A stretch of DNA of 64,000 nucleotides. Source: Theobroma cacao (Eukaryota; Streptophyta; Magnoliopsida; Malvales; Malvaceae). The stretch is from NCBI RefSeq assembly GCF_000208745.1, contig NC_030854.1, positions 37,658,059-37,722,058 of the forward strand, written 5' to 3'. This document shows positions 11,896-24,274 of the stretch, in pieces. Below the pieces are notes generated by a model. It was not told the origin of the DNA. It was given only the letters and a program-made list of their open reading frames with translations, and did not search any database. Every line of letters begins with the position of its first letter. Within the stretch, counting starts at the first letter, position 1. Position numbers and translations under genes: made by a program.

Positions 11896-14800
11896 ATGGC
11901 CACCTCACAGGACATTGAGAATGGAAGTGCCAGCTTGTTGCAGCCATTTACCCAAAAAGAGGAAAATCAACAGAATTCGCACGGCAATGGAAGTCTGTTT
12001 ATGGTTCTTCTCAGCACATTTGTTGCAGTTATGGGCTCTTTTGAGTTTGGCTCAAGTGTAAGTTTCTCTATTATCTTAGTGTTGGTCTGATTTTCTGTAT
12101 GTGCAAGCAACAGGATTTCCGGTTATTGTTGTGACTGAAGAAACTTTTTGGTTTTGCAGATTGGATTCTCTTCGCCTACACAGCAAGCTATAATGGAGGA
12201 ACTTGAAATGTCCTCTTCAGAGGTACCTGAACAGCTAATTAATGCATCACTTTGTATTTCTGTTGTTATCTGGCTGTGCAGAGGAACATATTGAAGTATA
12301 AGTTAATGCATGTTTTTTAATTGCAGTTTTCAGTCTTTGGATCCATCCTGACTATTGGTGCAATGGTTGGTGCAATCACTAGTGGGCGTGCCGCTGATCT
12401 GATTGGCTGAATAGAGGTATGAACAGATGGAGATAACCTGTTATATATCATCATGTGCATGAAGCAGCTTTCTATTCAAATATTTACCTTAAATTCTCTG
12501 CCTAAACTTGCTCTCTTCCCGTCAGACTATGAGGATGTCATCAATCATCTGCATCACTGGATGGCTCATAATCTACTTGGCTCTGGTTTGTGCTGTGTTC
12601 ATTTCTCAAACAATTTTTGATATAATCTTACCTCATTAAAATGCTGATGAACTCCTTCCTTTTGCAGGGAACTCTATCTCTGAATTTTGGAAGATTTTTA
12701 GCAGGATTTGGCATTGGTGTTAACTCCTATGTGGTATGCTTTCAATTTTATTTCAAAAGTTTTGCTTATGAACATATAACTAATGATATTTTTTTGATAT
12801 GCTGATAGAGATTTTGTAATTGCATCCTCTTGAACTCCCTGATTTTATAGGTGCCAATATTCATTGCTGAGATTACCCCAACACACCTAAGGGGGGCTCT
12901 ATTAACATTACATCAGGTAACAAAATTGATTCAAACTCATTGGACTAGAATTATGCTCATCTGCACTTTCAGAAGCTATTCTTTCTTGACTTGATGATTT
13001 AATAACTTATAAAGCTATAACTTAGCTTATTGGTCCTCTGCTTACCTTCAATCTACTTTACAGGTTTCCCTTGCCACTGGTCTTTTGGTGGCATATGCAG
13101 TAGGTGCATTAGTTACATGGAGAACACTGGCTCTAACTGGTAAGTCAGTGTATCGACATTGTGTTCAGTGTATCAGTCTTGAAACTTATTTCATGAAGCT
13201 TACTTGAAGTTGGTTCTTGGTTGCAGGAATGATCCCATGTGCGGTTATGATTATCGGGCTTTTTTTCATCCCAGAATCCCCTAGATGGCTGGTAAGATCA
13301 ATTTCTTAATAAATGATAGAACTTCAGAAATTTGTACATTCTTTTCTATTCAGAAGTTCATTGTTTCAAAATCATCATAAGTATTCTCCTCATACTACAA
13401 GTTTCAGAAGTAACTGATGAGAGAAGCTTTTGTAATTACTTAAAGCATGATAAATTCCGAAACTAGAGGTTTCAACCTATGGTTAATATTCAGTACAAAG
13501 ATCATCAATTGGAGTTCCACATGAAGCTATGAAGATCAAAAGTATTAGGTAAAGTAACTATGTTCTGTGCAACAGGCAATGGTTGGCTACCAGAATGAGT
13601 TCCATGCTGCACTTCAGAAGCTTCATGGACATAATGCTGATGTTTCAGGAGAAGAGGCAGAAATTCAAGTACTTACTTCATTGCATTTTCCTTCTTACAT
13701 CCTTTTTTTGCACAGCTTTACCCTTTTTTTGGGGATTAATTTTAAGGTAAATTTTGTTTTCACTTCATAGGATTCTTTGGCAATTCTTCAACATCTTCCA
13801 AAAGCCACTGCAAAGGATTTGTTTCGCAAAAGAAACTTACGTTTGGTCATTGTAAGTATCATTCTCTCCTTGAGATAATTTCCCACTATGAATCATTGTT
13901 TCACTTCTGTTAATCTATTTGCCTTCTTACTTGTATCCTCAACGAACGATAAGCAGATTGGTGTTGGACTGATGGTTTTCCAACAATTTTCTGGGTACAA
14001 TGGAATTGTTTTCTATGCTGACCAAATTTTTACCTCTGCAGGTAAACCCCAAATTTATCATACATTTTGAGTCTTTTATTAGTTTTTTCTTCTGCCAGTG
14101 TGGCATGTTAATTTTTTATTTCAGGAGTTCCTCCAAATGTTGGAAGCATACTCTATGCTTGTCTGCAGGTTTTCATCTTTCACTCTCTTTCTCTCTGGTT
14201 TTTCTTCTTTTGATCAATTATCAACAAACATTGATGTTTCCCTTCAGATAATTATTCTTGCACTTGGTGCTGTCATAATTGATAAAGCTGGGAGAAGGCC
14301 TCTTCTAATGGTAGGCACTAGATTAGATCATCCATTATCAAAATTTCTTCATAAGATAAATAAAAAGATAGTTTAAGAATTCTCATACCATATCAAAATG
14401 TTTATTTCTCTCTTAGATTTCTGCAAGTGGAATGCTCCTTGGCAGTCTACTTACTGGTGCTTCCTTCTATTTGAAGGTAATTATCAAACTTATGAGCTTT
14501 TATGCAATACTATTTGTTTGATCAGCTTGTTATCACTAAACACATTGTATTTTCTTCAACAGGAACATCACATGGCTTCTGATCTCGCTCCAGTCTTCAC
14601 AATAACTGGCATCATGGTAACCTAACAACATTCCTGAACCAGTTCAATTATTTTTGGCACAGTTTATCCTAGGCTGCAACAGAGTTCTGGAACCTGAAGC
14701 AAAGAAAAGAGTTCATACCCTTTAAACAAACACCAGAATTCAGAGCTATCACTAAATTCCATTAGAAACCATCTCTAGATTATCTGCACTATCTGGAAGA

Positions 14801-15445
14801 AACACTGCATACTGTCAAAAAGTTTGAAGGTTTACTTTGCTTACCTTTTCTTTGGCAAATTTTCAGGTTGACATGGGCTCATATTGTCTTGGATTGGGTG
14901 GAATTCCTTGGATTGTAATGTCTGAGGTAAAATTTGGATTTTTGATTAGCTTTCACTTACTGTAAAAACAGAAACAAACTGAGAAAATATAGATTTGATT
15001 GGGGCCTGATGGAAATTTTTGGTTCTGGCCCAGATATTCCCCATCCACATCAAAGGCATTGCAGGAAGCCTTGTAACATTGGTGAGCTGGGGCGGTTCAT
15101 GGGTTGTATCCTACAGTTTTAACTTTCTCATGAGCTGGAGTCCACATGGTAAGTCCTCCATTGCTGCTACCTGGTTAAAACTTGAACCTGGATTGTGTTC
15201 TTTAACAGTTTACAATGTCTCCAAACAACTTTCTTGGGTTCTTCCATTTTTTCATATCTTTCCAAGATTAGGCCACATTATGAACCTCTGAAGATCAAAT
15301 TCAACTGAATCTTGTTTCTTTTCCCGTTCCAGGTGCATTTTTTGTGTTCGCCACATTCTGTGCAGTAGCTATTGTGTTCATCTTCAAGTTGGTCCCAGAG
15401 ACAAAGGGCCGTACCTTGGAAGAGATTCAGGCTTCCGTAGATTAG
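11896..15445 (+). pseudogene. ERD6-like sugar transporter A, interrupted by TGA in exon 3
   Basis: Eighteen exons: 11896-12057, 12160-12222, 12327-12416, 12526-12585, 12668-12733, 12851-12916, 13064-13139, 13227-13291, 13576-13668, 13771-13851, 13957-14041, 14125-14168, 14248-14310, 14417-14476, 14563-14616, 14867-14926, 15034-15148, 15333-15445. They add up to 472 codons in one frame with good splice sites. MFS sugar-porter marks are present: PESPRWL at the end of exon 8, GRRPLL in exon 13, GGIPW in exon 16 and PETKGR in exon 18. The only lesion is TGA at 12408-12410 (codon 103), replacing the Arg of the loop 2-3 motif LIGR; the other copies have CGT, CGC or CGA there. A CGA to TGA change fits CpG decay. 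The gene is otherwise preserved, so loss is recent, or the TGA is an allele or a sequencing error. It is the most diverged member of the array. Confidence 0.85.
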
Positions 15446-16728
15446 AGGACAGGAAAAATCCTGATGATAGCTACAGACTACAGGATAATAGTCTGTATAA
15501 TGTCAAGAATTTTGATTAGAAAGTAGAACTTAGTTACAGATGTCTTTTCCTGGGGATCAATATGAAGTTCCAGCAAGATGAACATTTGATCAATTTTGCA
15601 TGTTTTATATTCTGTATAAACATATGCCTATATAATTAATACTTAAAAGCTTGTTATTAATACTTTAATTAATATTATATCACAATGCATACTCATGATA
15701 TTTTTACTAATTAAAAACTAATGACACATTATCACTTTCTTAATTAGAAATTATAGGTCCAAAGTCTATAATCCCCTCACTCCACTGTACCAAACAAAGA
15801 TAAAGCAATGGATGCTATAAAGAATTTATAAATAATTATAGACATAGTTAGATAGGATATAGCAATTAAGAGAATTCATTAATGTCTTTATTACCAATTT
15901 CCCACCCCTCTCTCTCTCTCTCTCTCTCTTCTTTTCTTCTCCATGTTACAATGTTGATTCTGGGTTCTTATAGATGATTCTCTTAAGTCTTGGTTTGGCT
16001 TATTTTATTACTCTAGGATCCTTCTTCATTTTTGCGTCCATTGATGGTACCAGAATTGTGTTCTTGGCAAACCCTAATACCAGAGATTCAAGGACAAACA
16101 TCGAAAGAAATACAACTTTTGTTCATTAATTTTATTTTATACGTTAAATTTCGATTTCATTCTTTTCATCTCAAGATTCAAATTCGTAATTTCAAAATAA
16201 TAAATCTATTAAATCTTGGTGATAAAAAAAATTATATAAGCATAGTACGTACAATGTGACTCATCATATATATATATATATATAAAGTAATATGTAACAT
16301 AATTCAATAGATCATGGACCACAACAATTATTTCCATGGAAATTTCTTGAACTTACTATTTTTTAACAGTATTGCATATCCAAAAAAGCTAAAACATTCT
16401 ATATGCATTTCTGCCATCAATGTGAACTTCTAGAAAGGAAGTGACTTCATTTCATGGTTGCATTTCTGAAATTTTCCAGGAAAAGAAAATTTAAGTTTGT
16501 CAATTTCAAGTCAAGTAACAAAAGTAGATGGCCATTTTCCTTTTCTATTAATAAACCACTCTTTCCCTTGGGCAAAGACACAGAAATTTACCTCTGTCAT
16601 CCACACAATGTACCGAAAGAAATGCATGGCTTTTCTTTATACACTTCTATGGTTGACAGAAATGGAAAGAAGACATCCTACCTAACCTAACCCTTTTGTT
16701 CAACATTTCCTTTTACTGCATGCGTACA
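15446..16728. other. Intergenic with simple repeats
   Basis: 3' flank of transporter A. Contains a (CT)n tract at about 15908-15929 and a (TA)n tract at about 16266-16284. Otherwise AT-rich with no credible gene. Confidence 0.5.
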
Positions 16729-17167
16729 GATAGAGCCGGCCTTTGGGTGAAGTCGTCCAAGCAAGGGTTTTAGGCCCCAATTTGGAGAGACTCTCAATTT
16801 GAAGAGGTTCCAAATTTAAGAAAAATTTATAATTTTATAATAATTATAATATAATTAATTATATTAAAAATATATAAAAATTAAAAAAAATATAAAAATA
16901 AATAATAAATAATAAAATTATTTGTTCTCTCACTTTTTTAATTATGTGCTTTATAAATCTCAATTTTCTATCACTTCTTTATTTTTAAAATGTTATTAAT
17001 TTTCAACTATATTCTCTTATTTCCAATCAACTATCGGTCATATGTATTTAATTATCTCCAACATCTATTTTTTTCTCTCTTGTTTCTAGTCAAATCATTT
17101 AATGATTTCCAACAACTATTTTTTTCCTATACATAAAATCAATTATTTTTTTAGTTTTCTATATAGC

Positions 17168-19757
17168 TGTAATACCCATTACAAAAAAAAAGACTTTTTG
17201 AAAATAGAGTAAATATATTTTAGTTAGGGTCAGATTACGTTATCACAATTAAAAGAAAATTAATCTTACCTTATCATATTTTAACTTACGTTAGTTTATT
17301 TTATCGGACTCAAATGATAAGCAGTCAGAAGAGCTTAACACGAGAGACGAAGAAAGACAGACAAAAGAAAAAAATATTCAAGGGATTTCTGATAAAGGTA
17401 TGTTTAGGGTTGTGTTTTCATAGTTTAGACACAAAAATCCTAAATAATTTATATTTTTTTAAATTTTATTTAAACATGGTACTTTTCTAATGACTTTCCG
17501 GTGGCATGGTAGGTACCAATGGAAAGAGCTTGAAAAGATCTTTCCAATGGTTATTGCAGCATCTCATTTGGTCTTATGGTTGGGAATATACGAATTTTTA
17601 AAGTTAATTAGATACATGGTTTTCAGCAGTTTTGACAACCCAACTTTGGGTCACTGGAACTCCATATTCCGGTAAAATTTTTGGTTGTTTCTTTAAGGGC
17701 TTTTGTAGTATGAAATGAGATATTTAATTTGGCGTCAATGGCTCGGTAGGGACTTCCTGTGTTAAAAGAATTAAAGCCTTAAAGTAGGTTCGTTGATACT
17801 GAAAACTCAAAAATTTGGGTATTTTGTGATGATTTCAAGAATTTTGGTTTTCGAAACTTAGGAATTTTGTATTCTTTTTAATCGAAACAATTTTAGTATT
17901 GTAGTATGATATGAATACTTCAAATTGCTATTGATTTTATCATTGGTAATAATTCAGGTTAAGAGTTATAAGAGTTCAAAATAAGTCAAATGATTATATA
18001 GATTCTAAAAATTCTAGAAAATAGAATTTTTTTAAAATTCAATTTTAATTAATTTGTGATAAATTCTGCTATAAACTTCATAAATATTGAATATGTGATT
18101 TCTGCTGTATTTTTTAATCTAAAGTACATATCTTTATATTTTATAAATTTATTTATCAAATTATTAAGATTTTATTAAAATATCAAAAATTAATGAAAAA
18201 TTATAGATATGATATTTATGAATGAAATTAGTGTTATCTTGCTATCGGAAATTAAAAATCCTTGCTGATTTTATGATTTAAGTTTAAATTCTCAACTTTG
18301 TTTGAAATTCAAAAATATATATAATAATAAAATATTACCTTATTAATCGAAAATATTCCTAAATTGTAAATAGAGGTCGCTACACACCTTAAGTGCTTAG
18401 GATGGTCAACGGAAAGTCACCTTATAGGATTTTTTTGCAAATTCAATTCTGATTTTTGTATATATTTCTTGAAATATTAGGCTACTATGAGGATTTTCTG
18501 ATTTGCTATTTAAAAGTGAAATTGACAAAATCAGGTAAGTGACTGATATCTCTTCGGTGTTTTCACATCCTAAAAATTAGCCTTAATGCGAATTTGAATT
18601 TCATATATTATGTATAATATGTTCTGTCATATAGTATGTAAAAATCGGGTTGAGCATGCAAAAAATATATATATATATATATCTATTATTTTCAAATATT
18701 GAATTTTAGAATGTGAAATTTTTGTAAAATATGATTTCTGATTTTGAAATATATATATATATATATATATATGATTTTTTTCTAATATATGCATACATGA
18801 TTATCTTAGTGATTACATATGTAAATAGTTAATTTGAAATAAATATGCTTTTGATGTGTACGATATGTATTTTTTGAAACTGAATACTACCGTTTTGTGA
18901 ATTTGGGTAATCTAAAAATATGTTTCTGTTTTGTCTCTTAGTATAGCTATGCTCTGACCCTGCCAATGGGGGTTAAATATTAGCCATGTCGACATGTATT
19001 TTGTGATTAGAGATTGATCTCCTCGTTTACAGAATAGTGGTATTTGTAATATCTGTTCAATGCAGTCAATGGTTGCTTTTGATAGATTTCTTACCTGTGC
19101 CATCGGGGTTAATTGTGAATTTATTTATGATTTATGCCACAGGGGTTAAGTGTGGTCGTGGCATGTTACAGGAGACCACTAAGATTTAAAATATTGGTGA
19201 AATATGTTTGTTCAGTTATCTGCAAGTAAGAATTTTAAAGTATATGATTCTGAATAAGATTACCCAATTTTTTGTTTTGATATTTATACTAATGATATTT
19301 TGACCTAAATGTTTTAAGTATGCTTAATTCAGTTGAAAGGATGTTAGTTACTTGTTGAGTAGTTGGACTCACTCCTTCTTTCAAAGTTTTTTTTTTTTCA
19401 GGTTGTGATTTGGTCAACTACGAGAAAATTTCGAGAAATGATGTTTAATCTAATAGCATTTAGATTATCTAAGTTTTATTTAAATATTATGAACATTGAA
19501 CAATCTTAAATTAGTATTTAAACTTTTTCTTGACATGTTAGCTTTATGGTTTTAGAGACTAAATTCCGAATATTGTCAATTTTTGATCTTTTTAAATTCT
19601 ACCGACAGATATAGCTTTATGAATCACTATATTCTTCAAGTATATTAATCTCTTTTAGTAATTGATATAAGATATATGTTTTAGAGCCTTGCATGTTTGT
19701 AGGATTATATCTTACAGGTATGCGGCGTCTGTCATGTCTCGGGTTTGGAGCGTGACA
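17168..19757 (+). mobile_element. Solo LTR, probably Ty3/Gypsy type, nested in the hAT remnant
   Basis: Begins tgtaatacccatt and ends gggtttggagcgtgaca, the TG...CA ends of an LTR; the ending matches a pattern common in plant Gypsy LTRs. It is flanked by atagc (17163-17167) and atagt (19758-19762), a 5-bp target duplication with one change. No internal domain, primer-binding site or polyprotein follows, so it is a solo LTR left by recombination. Length 2590 bp is large but within the range of plant chromovirus LTRs. It contains (TA)n tracts near 18667 and 18751. Family assignment is inference. Confidence 0.7.
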
Positions 19758-19768
19758 ATAGTGGTAAA

Positions 19769-20077
19769 AAGTTGAAGTCATTACATGATAATAGTTTGAA
19801 AGAATACTGTCTTAATCTTGAATGTTCCTTAAAATATAATAACTATTTTGATATTGATGGTTTAGATTTATTTTCAGAGTTAAAAATTTTAAAAGAAATT
19901 ATATAGGAAGAAAACAGTCCAATTGATTTACTTAATCATATAAGAAGACTTGATTCTTTTTCAAATGCATATATTGCTTTTAGAATAATATTAACAATTT
20001 CAGTAAGAGTTATTTCAGAAGAAAGAAGTTTTTCAAAACTAAAATTAATAAAATCTCATTTAAGACAGATTAAATAG
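19769..20077 (+). pseudogene. hAT transposase C-terminal (dimerisation) remnant
   Basis: One frame gives the hAT C-terminal signature: GLDLFSELKIL, then FRIILTISVRVISEERSFSK and LKLIKSHLRQ. These match the family pattern of a leucine-rich strand, a (P/S)V..A(E)RSFSKLK core and a following helix. An internal TAG lies at 19904-19906 and a stop at 20075-20077. The N-terminal and catalytic parts are absent. It directly abuts the solo LTR. Confidence 0.8.
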
Positions 20078-20489
20078 ATTGACTATATTATTAATTGAAA
20101 AAAAAATAATAAAAAAACTTGATTATAAAAATTTAATTAAAAATTTTACATCTCAAAAAGTTAAAAAAATAAAATTTTAATATTTTTTTTTAATTTTATT
20201 AAAAAGAATATTTAAATATTTTACCTTAAATTTTTAAATTTATTGAACCGTCTATGCATACATATGATAAAAACAATGAGTATCTAATTCCCATTAAATT
20301 AAGTAAGAAAATCCCTCGTGGTTTAATTTTATAATGTGCATGCAATGATTGACCGTCCGACACTGAAACTTTTTTGTGGATCCCAAACGATGTTCTGCCA
20401 ATAATTTAATGATAGGAGACCCACCTTTTTGGAGCAGTTGGCCCGGCCATAGGCATAAATTATTTGTATCATATTAATAAATTATCAGT

Positions 20490-20495
20490 ACGTGG
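20490..20495 (+). promoter_or_regulatory. ABRE-like core ACGTGG upstream of transporter B
   Basis: ACGTGG sits about 210 bp before the start codon. The second copy of the tandem duplication has aggtgg instead, so one core is lost. ERD6-family genes are often dehydration or ABA responsive, which gives the word some meaning, but a 6-mer alone is weak. Confidence 0.25.
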
Positions 20496-20573
20496 AGCCC
20501 CTAAGAAAAAATCTGTCAAACAATTTTAGTCAATGTAAACAGAAACTTCTGTTTTGATTTAGAGAAACGAGCT

Positions 20574-20690
20574 ATGGGGGCCAGAGGAATAAATTATTTG
20601 TATCATATTAATAAATTACCAGTAGGTGGAGTCCCTAAGAAAAAATCTGTCAAAAATTTTAGTCAATGTGAACAGAAACTTCTGTTGTGA
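20574..20690 (+). promoter_or_regulatory. Upstream ORF created by the tandem duplication
   Basis: The upstream copy of the start codon opens a frame of 38 codons ending TGA at 20688-20690, 16 bp before the main ATG at 20707. The context of both ATGs (gagctATGGGG) is identical. If transcription starts upstream of 20574, this uORF would be expected to lower translation of transporter B. The transcription start is not known. Confidence 0.4.
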
Positions 20691-20706
20691 TTTAGAGAAA
20701 CGAGCT

Positions 20707-23700
20707 ATGGGGCAGCAAAGAAGAGAAGTAACTGAGTCTTTGCTTGTCAGACATGGACATGGAGACCTTGTTCACACTGAAGAAAATATTGGCGTTGTTG
20801 TTGGGGGTGGAGGGTCAGTGGCTGCTTCCAGTGTCACCACCATTCTTGCTCTTAGCACCTTTGTGGCAGCTTGCGTTGCCTTTGGTTTTGGATGTGCTGT
20901 AAGTGCTGCTTTCATTGAATGTTAACCAGTTAAAACTGTCCGTGACTCGCAAGGCTGAACTTTTTTCTTTGGTTTGCTTTGCAGATAGGATATTCATCAC
21001 CTACTCAGTCCTCAATCATGGAAGATTTGGGACTTTCTATGGCAGACGTAACCACTAACCATATTTAGATTTTTGTCTGCTTTGCTGATGGGCAATTTTC
21101 ATTGCTTGCCTGGACAAATGCTAAATACTAGAAGGGGTATTGATGTTAAGGCTTCAGAACCTGATTAGTGAAAGTTTTCACCAGGAAAAATTGTGAAACG
21201 TAGGCATTGCTGTCTAAAATTCTGAAAATAGAGAATCTGGTTCAGAGGCATCGTCTCCCTCCATGTTAGCGAGTAAAAAAGGCTACTGCAGAACTAAACA
21301 AGCCAATTGCCCCTCTGCTTAATTTATTGAAACTTTGGCATATGCATCTACTTTGTGTGAATCCTTGCTTCAATGTGGTTTTCCTCCCTTCTTTTCTGTA
21401 AATCTTGTGAACCTCATTAACAGTGGCATAGTTTCAACTCAAGAAGGCCTCTTTTGGTTACAGAGAGGATCTATGAAGCAACAAATTTACATGGAATGTT
21501 CTGCTTTGTGAATTTAATTGCAATTAGTAGTCCTTCAAGCGTTTCTGATTTCACAGTCAATACTCCGTTTTGCAGTTTTCACTTTTTGGTTCAATACTTA
21601 ATATTGGAGCAATTCTAGGTGCAGTAATAAGTGGGAAGATTACAGATTTGCTTGGTCGCAAATTGGTAAGCTTTGCTAGGAATCTTTAAGCCAAACTGTT
21701 GAATATAAGTTGCTAGACTTCTACAAACTGTCTAACCCCATGTCTTGAATCAGACCATGTGGATTCTGAATATATTCTACATCAGCGGGTGGCTCGCCAT
21801 AGCATTTACAAAGGTTTCAGCTCTTCTGCTCATTCTCTCATAAGGTTTCTTTCTTGACATGTTTGATTTACTTACCAAGACGGATCCAAACTTTCACTAG
21901 GCTACTGGAAATAGACTGTGTAACGTGATAGGCAAAGGTATCAGAAAAAGTTTGATTTTCTAAGCTGGAATAATCAGAGGATGTTCAATATTGTTTAAGC
22001 TGTTATTATCAGTTTTGTCATTTCTCGCTTCAAGTTCATGATTCACACAAAAATTATCATGTGTTTTCAAAAGGTTCCTTGGCTGCTGGACCTGGGAAGA
22101 CTATCACTGGGATTCACAAATGGAATTTCGGGTTATCTGGTAACTTTTGTGAAGTTTTTCTTTATACAATTTCAGCCATGTCTTCTTGAATGTCTGAAGA
22201 TGGATAATAGTATTAACATTTCAATCCAAAATAGGTGCCCATCTACATTGCAGAGATAACACCCAAGAACCTCAGGGGAAGATTTACAGCCATAGTACCG
22301 GTAAACTTTACCATTAATCAAAAATAGGCTGCATGCACTTTCTGCCTCATGGTTCTTATCCTATTTATATCTGCAGTTGATGACTTGTTGGGGCATGTCA
22401 TCCATGTATGTGGTCGGTTCCTTTGTCAGTTGGCGCACCTTGGCTCTAATAGGTAACCTCTATTTCCTCTCATGCACAGAAAATTGGTTGTGCAATCCGA
22501 AGGTTGTAACAGTTCTGGAATAATGTTTATATTACAGCCATCATTCCTAGTATACTCCAACTCCCACTCCTCTCCTTCATTCCAGAATCTCCTCGATGGC
22601 TGGTGAGTCCAATTTGAGATTCTGTTACTAATCTCCACTTTGGTCTTCAGATACTGAGAATATCTGTGCAGGCAAACGTTGGTCGTGACAAAGAGCTTGA
22701 ATCTGCTCTGTTGTGCCTCAGGGGAGAGAAAGCTTATATTTCTGATGAAGCAACTGACATCAAAGTAAACCCCCCCCGCCCCTTTTTTTTTTTCAAAAAT
22801 TACAGTTTATTTTATCTGTTGCTTATTTTCCATTGATGTGATAAATAGCATTATGTGGACTCTCTTAAAAGTATCTCAGAGGAAGGAATTTTAGATGTAT
22901 TTCAGAAGAAGTATGTCCGACCCTTGCTTGTAAGACATGTAACTGGATTGAAATTCACCATTTGCTCTATCTGTGTTATTATTTCCATTGAGAATCTGTT
23001 GCATTCCTTGTAGATTGTAGCCGGCATGGTGGCTCTGTTGAGTTTGGGAGGAGTCAATGCATTTACATATTATTCTGGTGTTATTTTTGTCTCAGCTGGT
23101 AAATTACCGGTCTTAACAATCTTCATACAACTTTAAGAACACTTGTGAAAATTTAACTATACCAAGTTTTAGTTTATGACGATTGACAGGTATATCCAGC
23201 ATGATTGGACTCATTGCATTGGCTGCTGCTCAGGTTTTCTGCACCTTTAAGTCAATTTGGGCAGCAAATTTCTGAGTAATTCATATCTCAGAAACTAACT
23301 CATGTTTTGCTTTTTCTTTTTTGCAGACATTACTTGGCTTTCTAGGTACAATCTTTATTGATAAATCTGGAAGGCGACCACTTCTACTGGTTAGAAAAAG
23401 GATATATATTTTCCAATGGTCTGTAAGTCAATTGCTTGGTTGAACAAAATGATGATTGTGGATTTTGTTTGCAGGTTGCTTTAGCTGGATTGTGCTTCAG
23501 CAGCTTCCTCACAGGGTTATCGTTCTTGTTAAAGGTTAGAAAAATGGTACCTTAATTAGCACCCCTTCGATGTTTTTTGTGCATTTCACCATGTCCTGAC
23601 ATCACAGTTACAATGACCAATGAGCAGGAATATAATTGGTGGGGTGAAGGTACTCCTATTTTGGCACTCATTGGCATATTGGTAATGCAGATTTGTTCCC

Positions 23701-24274
23701 TGTCATTTTACTTTTCTATCTTTTTTTTTTACTTTTTACATTCTAAATGTTTGATTACGCTTTCAGATGTATAAGGGATCATTCGTAGTAGCCGTAGGGA
23801 TACCATGGCTGTTAGTAGCAGAGGTCTGCAAACTGTTTTCTCCTTTGTTTACTCATTCATTCATCTCTTTTTCTGCAATATTCATCAAGAGTTTACAGAA
23901 GGAACTCATTATGCATATTCAACCATCTCGGGTTCTGTCACAGCTATTTCCAATAAATGTAAAAGGTTCAGCTGGAAGCATCTGTAATTTCATCAGTGGG
24001 ATTACTGGTTGGGCTGTTGCATACTACTTTAACTTACTAACTAAATGGAGCTCAGCAGGTGCATGGGTGCCTTCTTTATCCACTGATTATCTTATATTTC
24101 TCAAGCTTTTTAACCTTAAACAATGACTGTTTTTGGGGCATTCTTTCAGGAACATTCTTTATATTTTCAGCCTTCTGCTGTGCAAATTTCATCCTAGCAG
24201 CAACAATGGTGCCGGAGACTAAAGGTCGAACACTGGAAGAAATACAAGCATCAATTACTCATTCTTCACAGTGA
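20707..24274 (+). CDS. ERD6-like: ERD6-like sugar transporter B, intact
   Basis: Eighteen exons: 20707-20898, 20985-21047, 21576-21665, 21754-21813, 22074-22139, 22235-22300, 22377-22452, 22538-22602, 22672-22764, 22849-22929, 23014-23098, 23190-23233, 23327-23389, 23475-23534, 23628-23681, 23767-23823, 23944-24058, 24150-24274. They join in frame to 484 residues. MFS sugar porter, 12 membrane spans expected: TMs start after a hydrophilic N-terminus of about 40 residues; GRK at 112-114, PESPRWL at 220-226, GRRPLL in exon 13 and PETKGR at 465-470. Family members move glucose or other hexoses, mostly across the tonoplast by facilitated diffusion, and respond to drought or cold; the substrate here is inference. 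Exon 16 is one codon shorter than in the paralogues (AVGIPW in place of a GGIPW context) and the FGG-type motif of exon 11 is altered, so transport could be modified. Closest to copy C. Confidence 0.85.

Larger units (their letters stand above)
16729..20254 (+). mobile_element. hAT-type DNA transposon remnant, split by a nested LTR
   Basis: The left end reads tagagccggcctttggg (from 16731) and the right end reads gaaccgtcta (to 20254), roughly inverted to each other. Imperfect 8-bp direct repeats flank it: tgcgtaca at 16721-16728 and tgcataca at 20255-20262 (7 of 8 identical), the length expected for hAT insertions. The right half encodes a hAT transposase C-terminus (separate entry). The middle is occupied by a 2.6-kb solo LTR. 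Without the LTR the element is only about 0.94 kb, so most of the transposase gene was already deleted. The exact left terminus is uncertain by about 2 bp. Confidence 0.7.
20455..20711 (+). repeat. 134-bp tandem duplication across the start of transporter B
   Basis: Two units, 20455-20588 and 20589 to about 20711, start with ataaattatttgtatcat and run through a shared block ending agaaacgagctatgggg. They differ by a few substitutions and one 1-bp deletion. The duplicated block includes the start codon region, so the ATG of transporter B exists twice (20574 and 20707). Confidence 0.9.

Noticed and set aside
15908..15929. (CT)n and (TA)n tracts as regulatory signals
   Set aside because: Simple repeats; position and composition give no specific function.
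20626..20925. Longer N-terminus for transporter B beginning at 20626
   Set aside because: It needs a GTG start; the ATG at 20707 gives the family-like N-terminus and the duplication explains the extra open frame.
23577..23774. Short frame across exon 15 of transporter B
   Set aside because: An apparent acceptor at tcacag (about 23607) would put TGA in frame; the acceptor before 23628 matches all paralogues.
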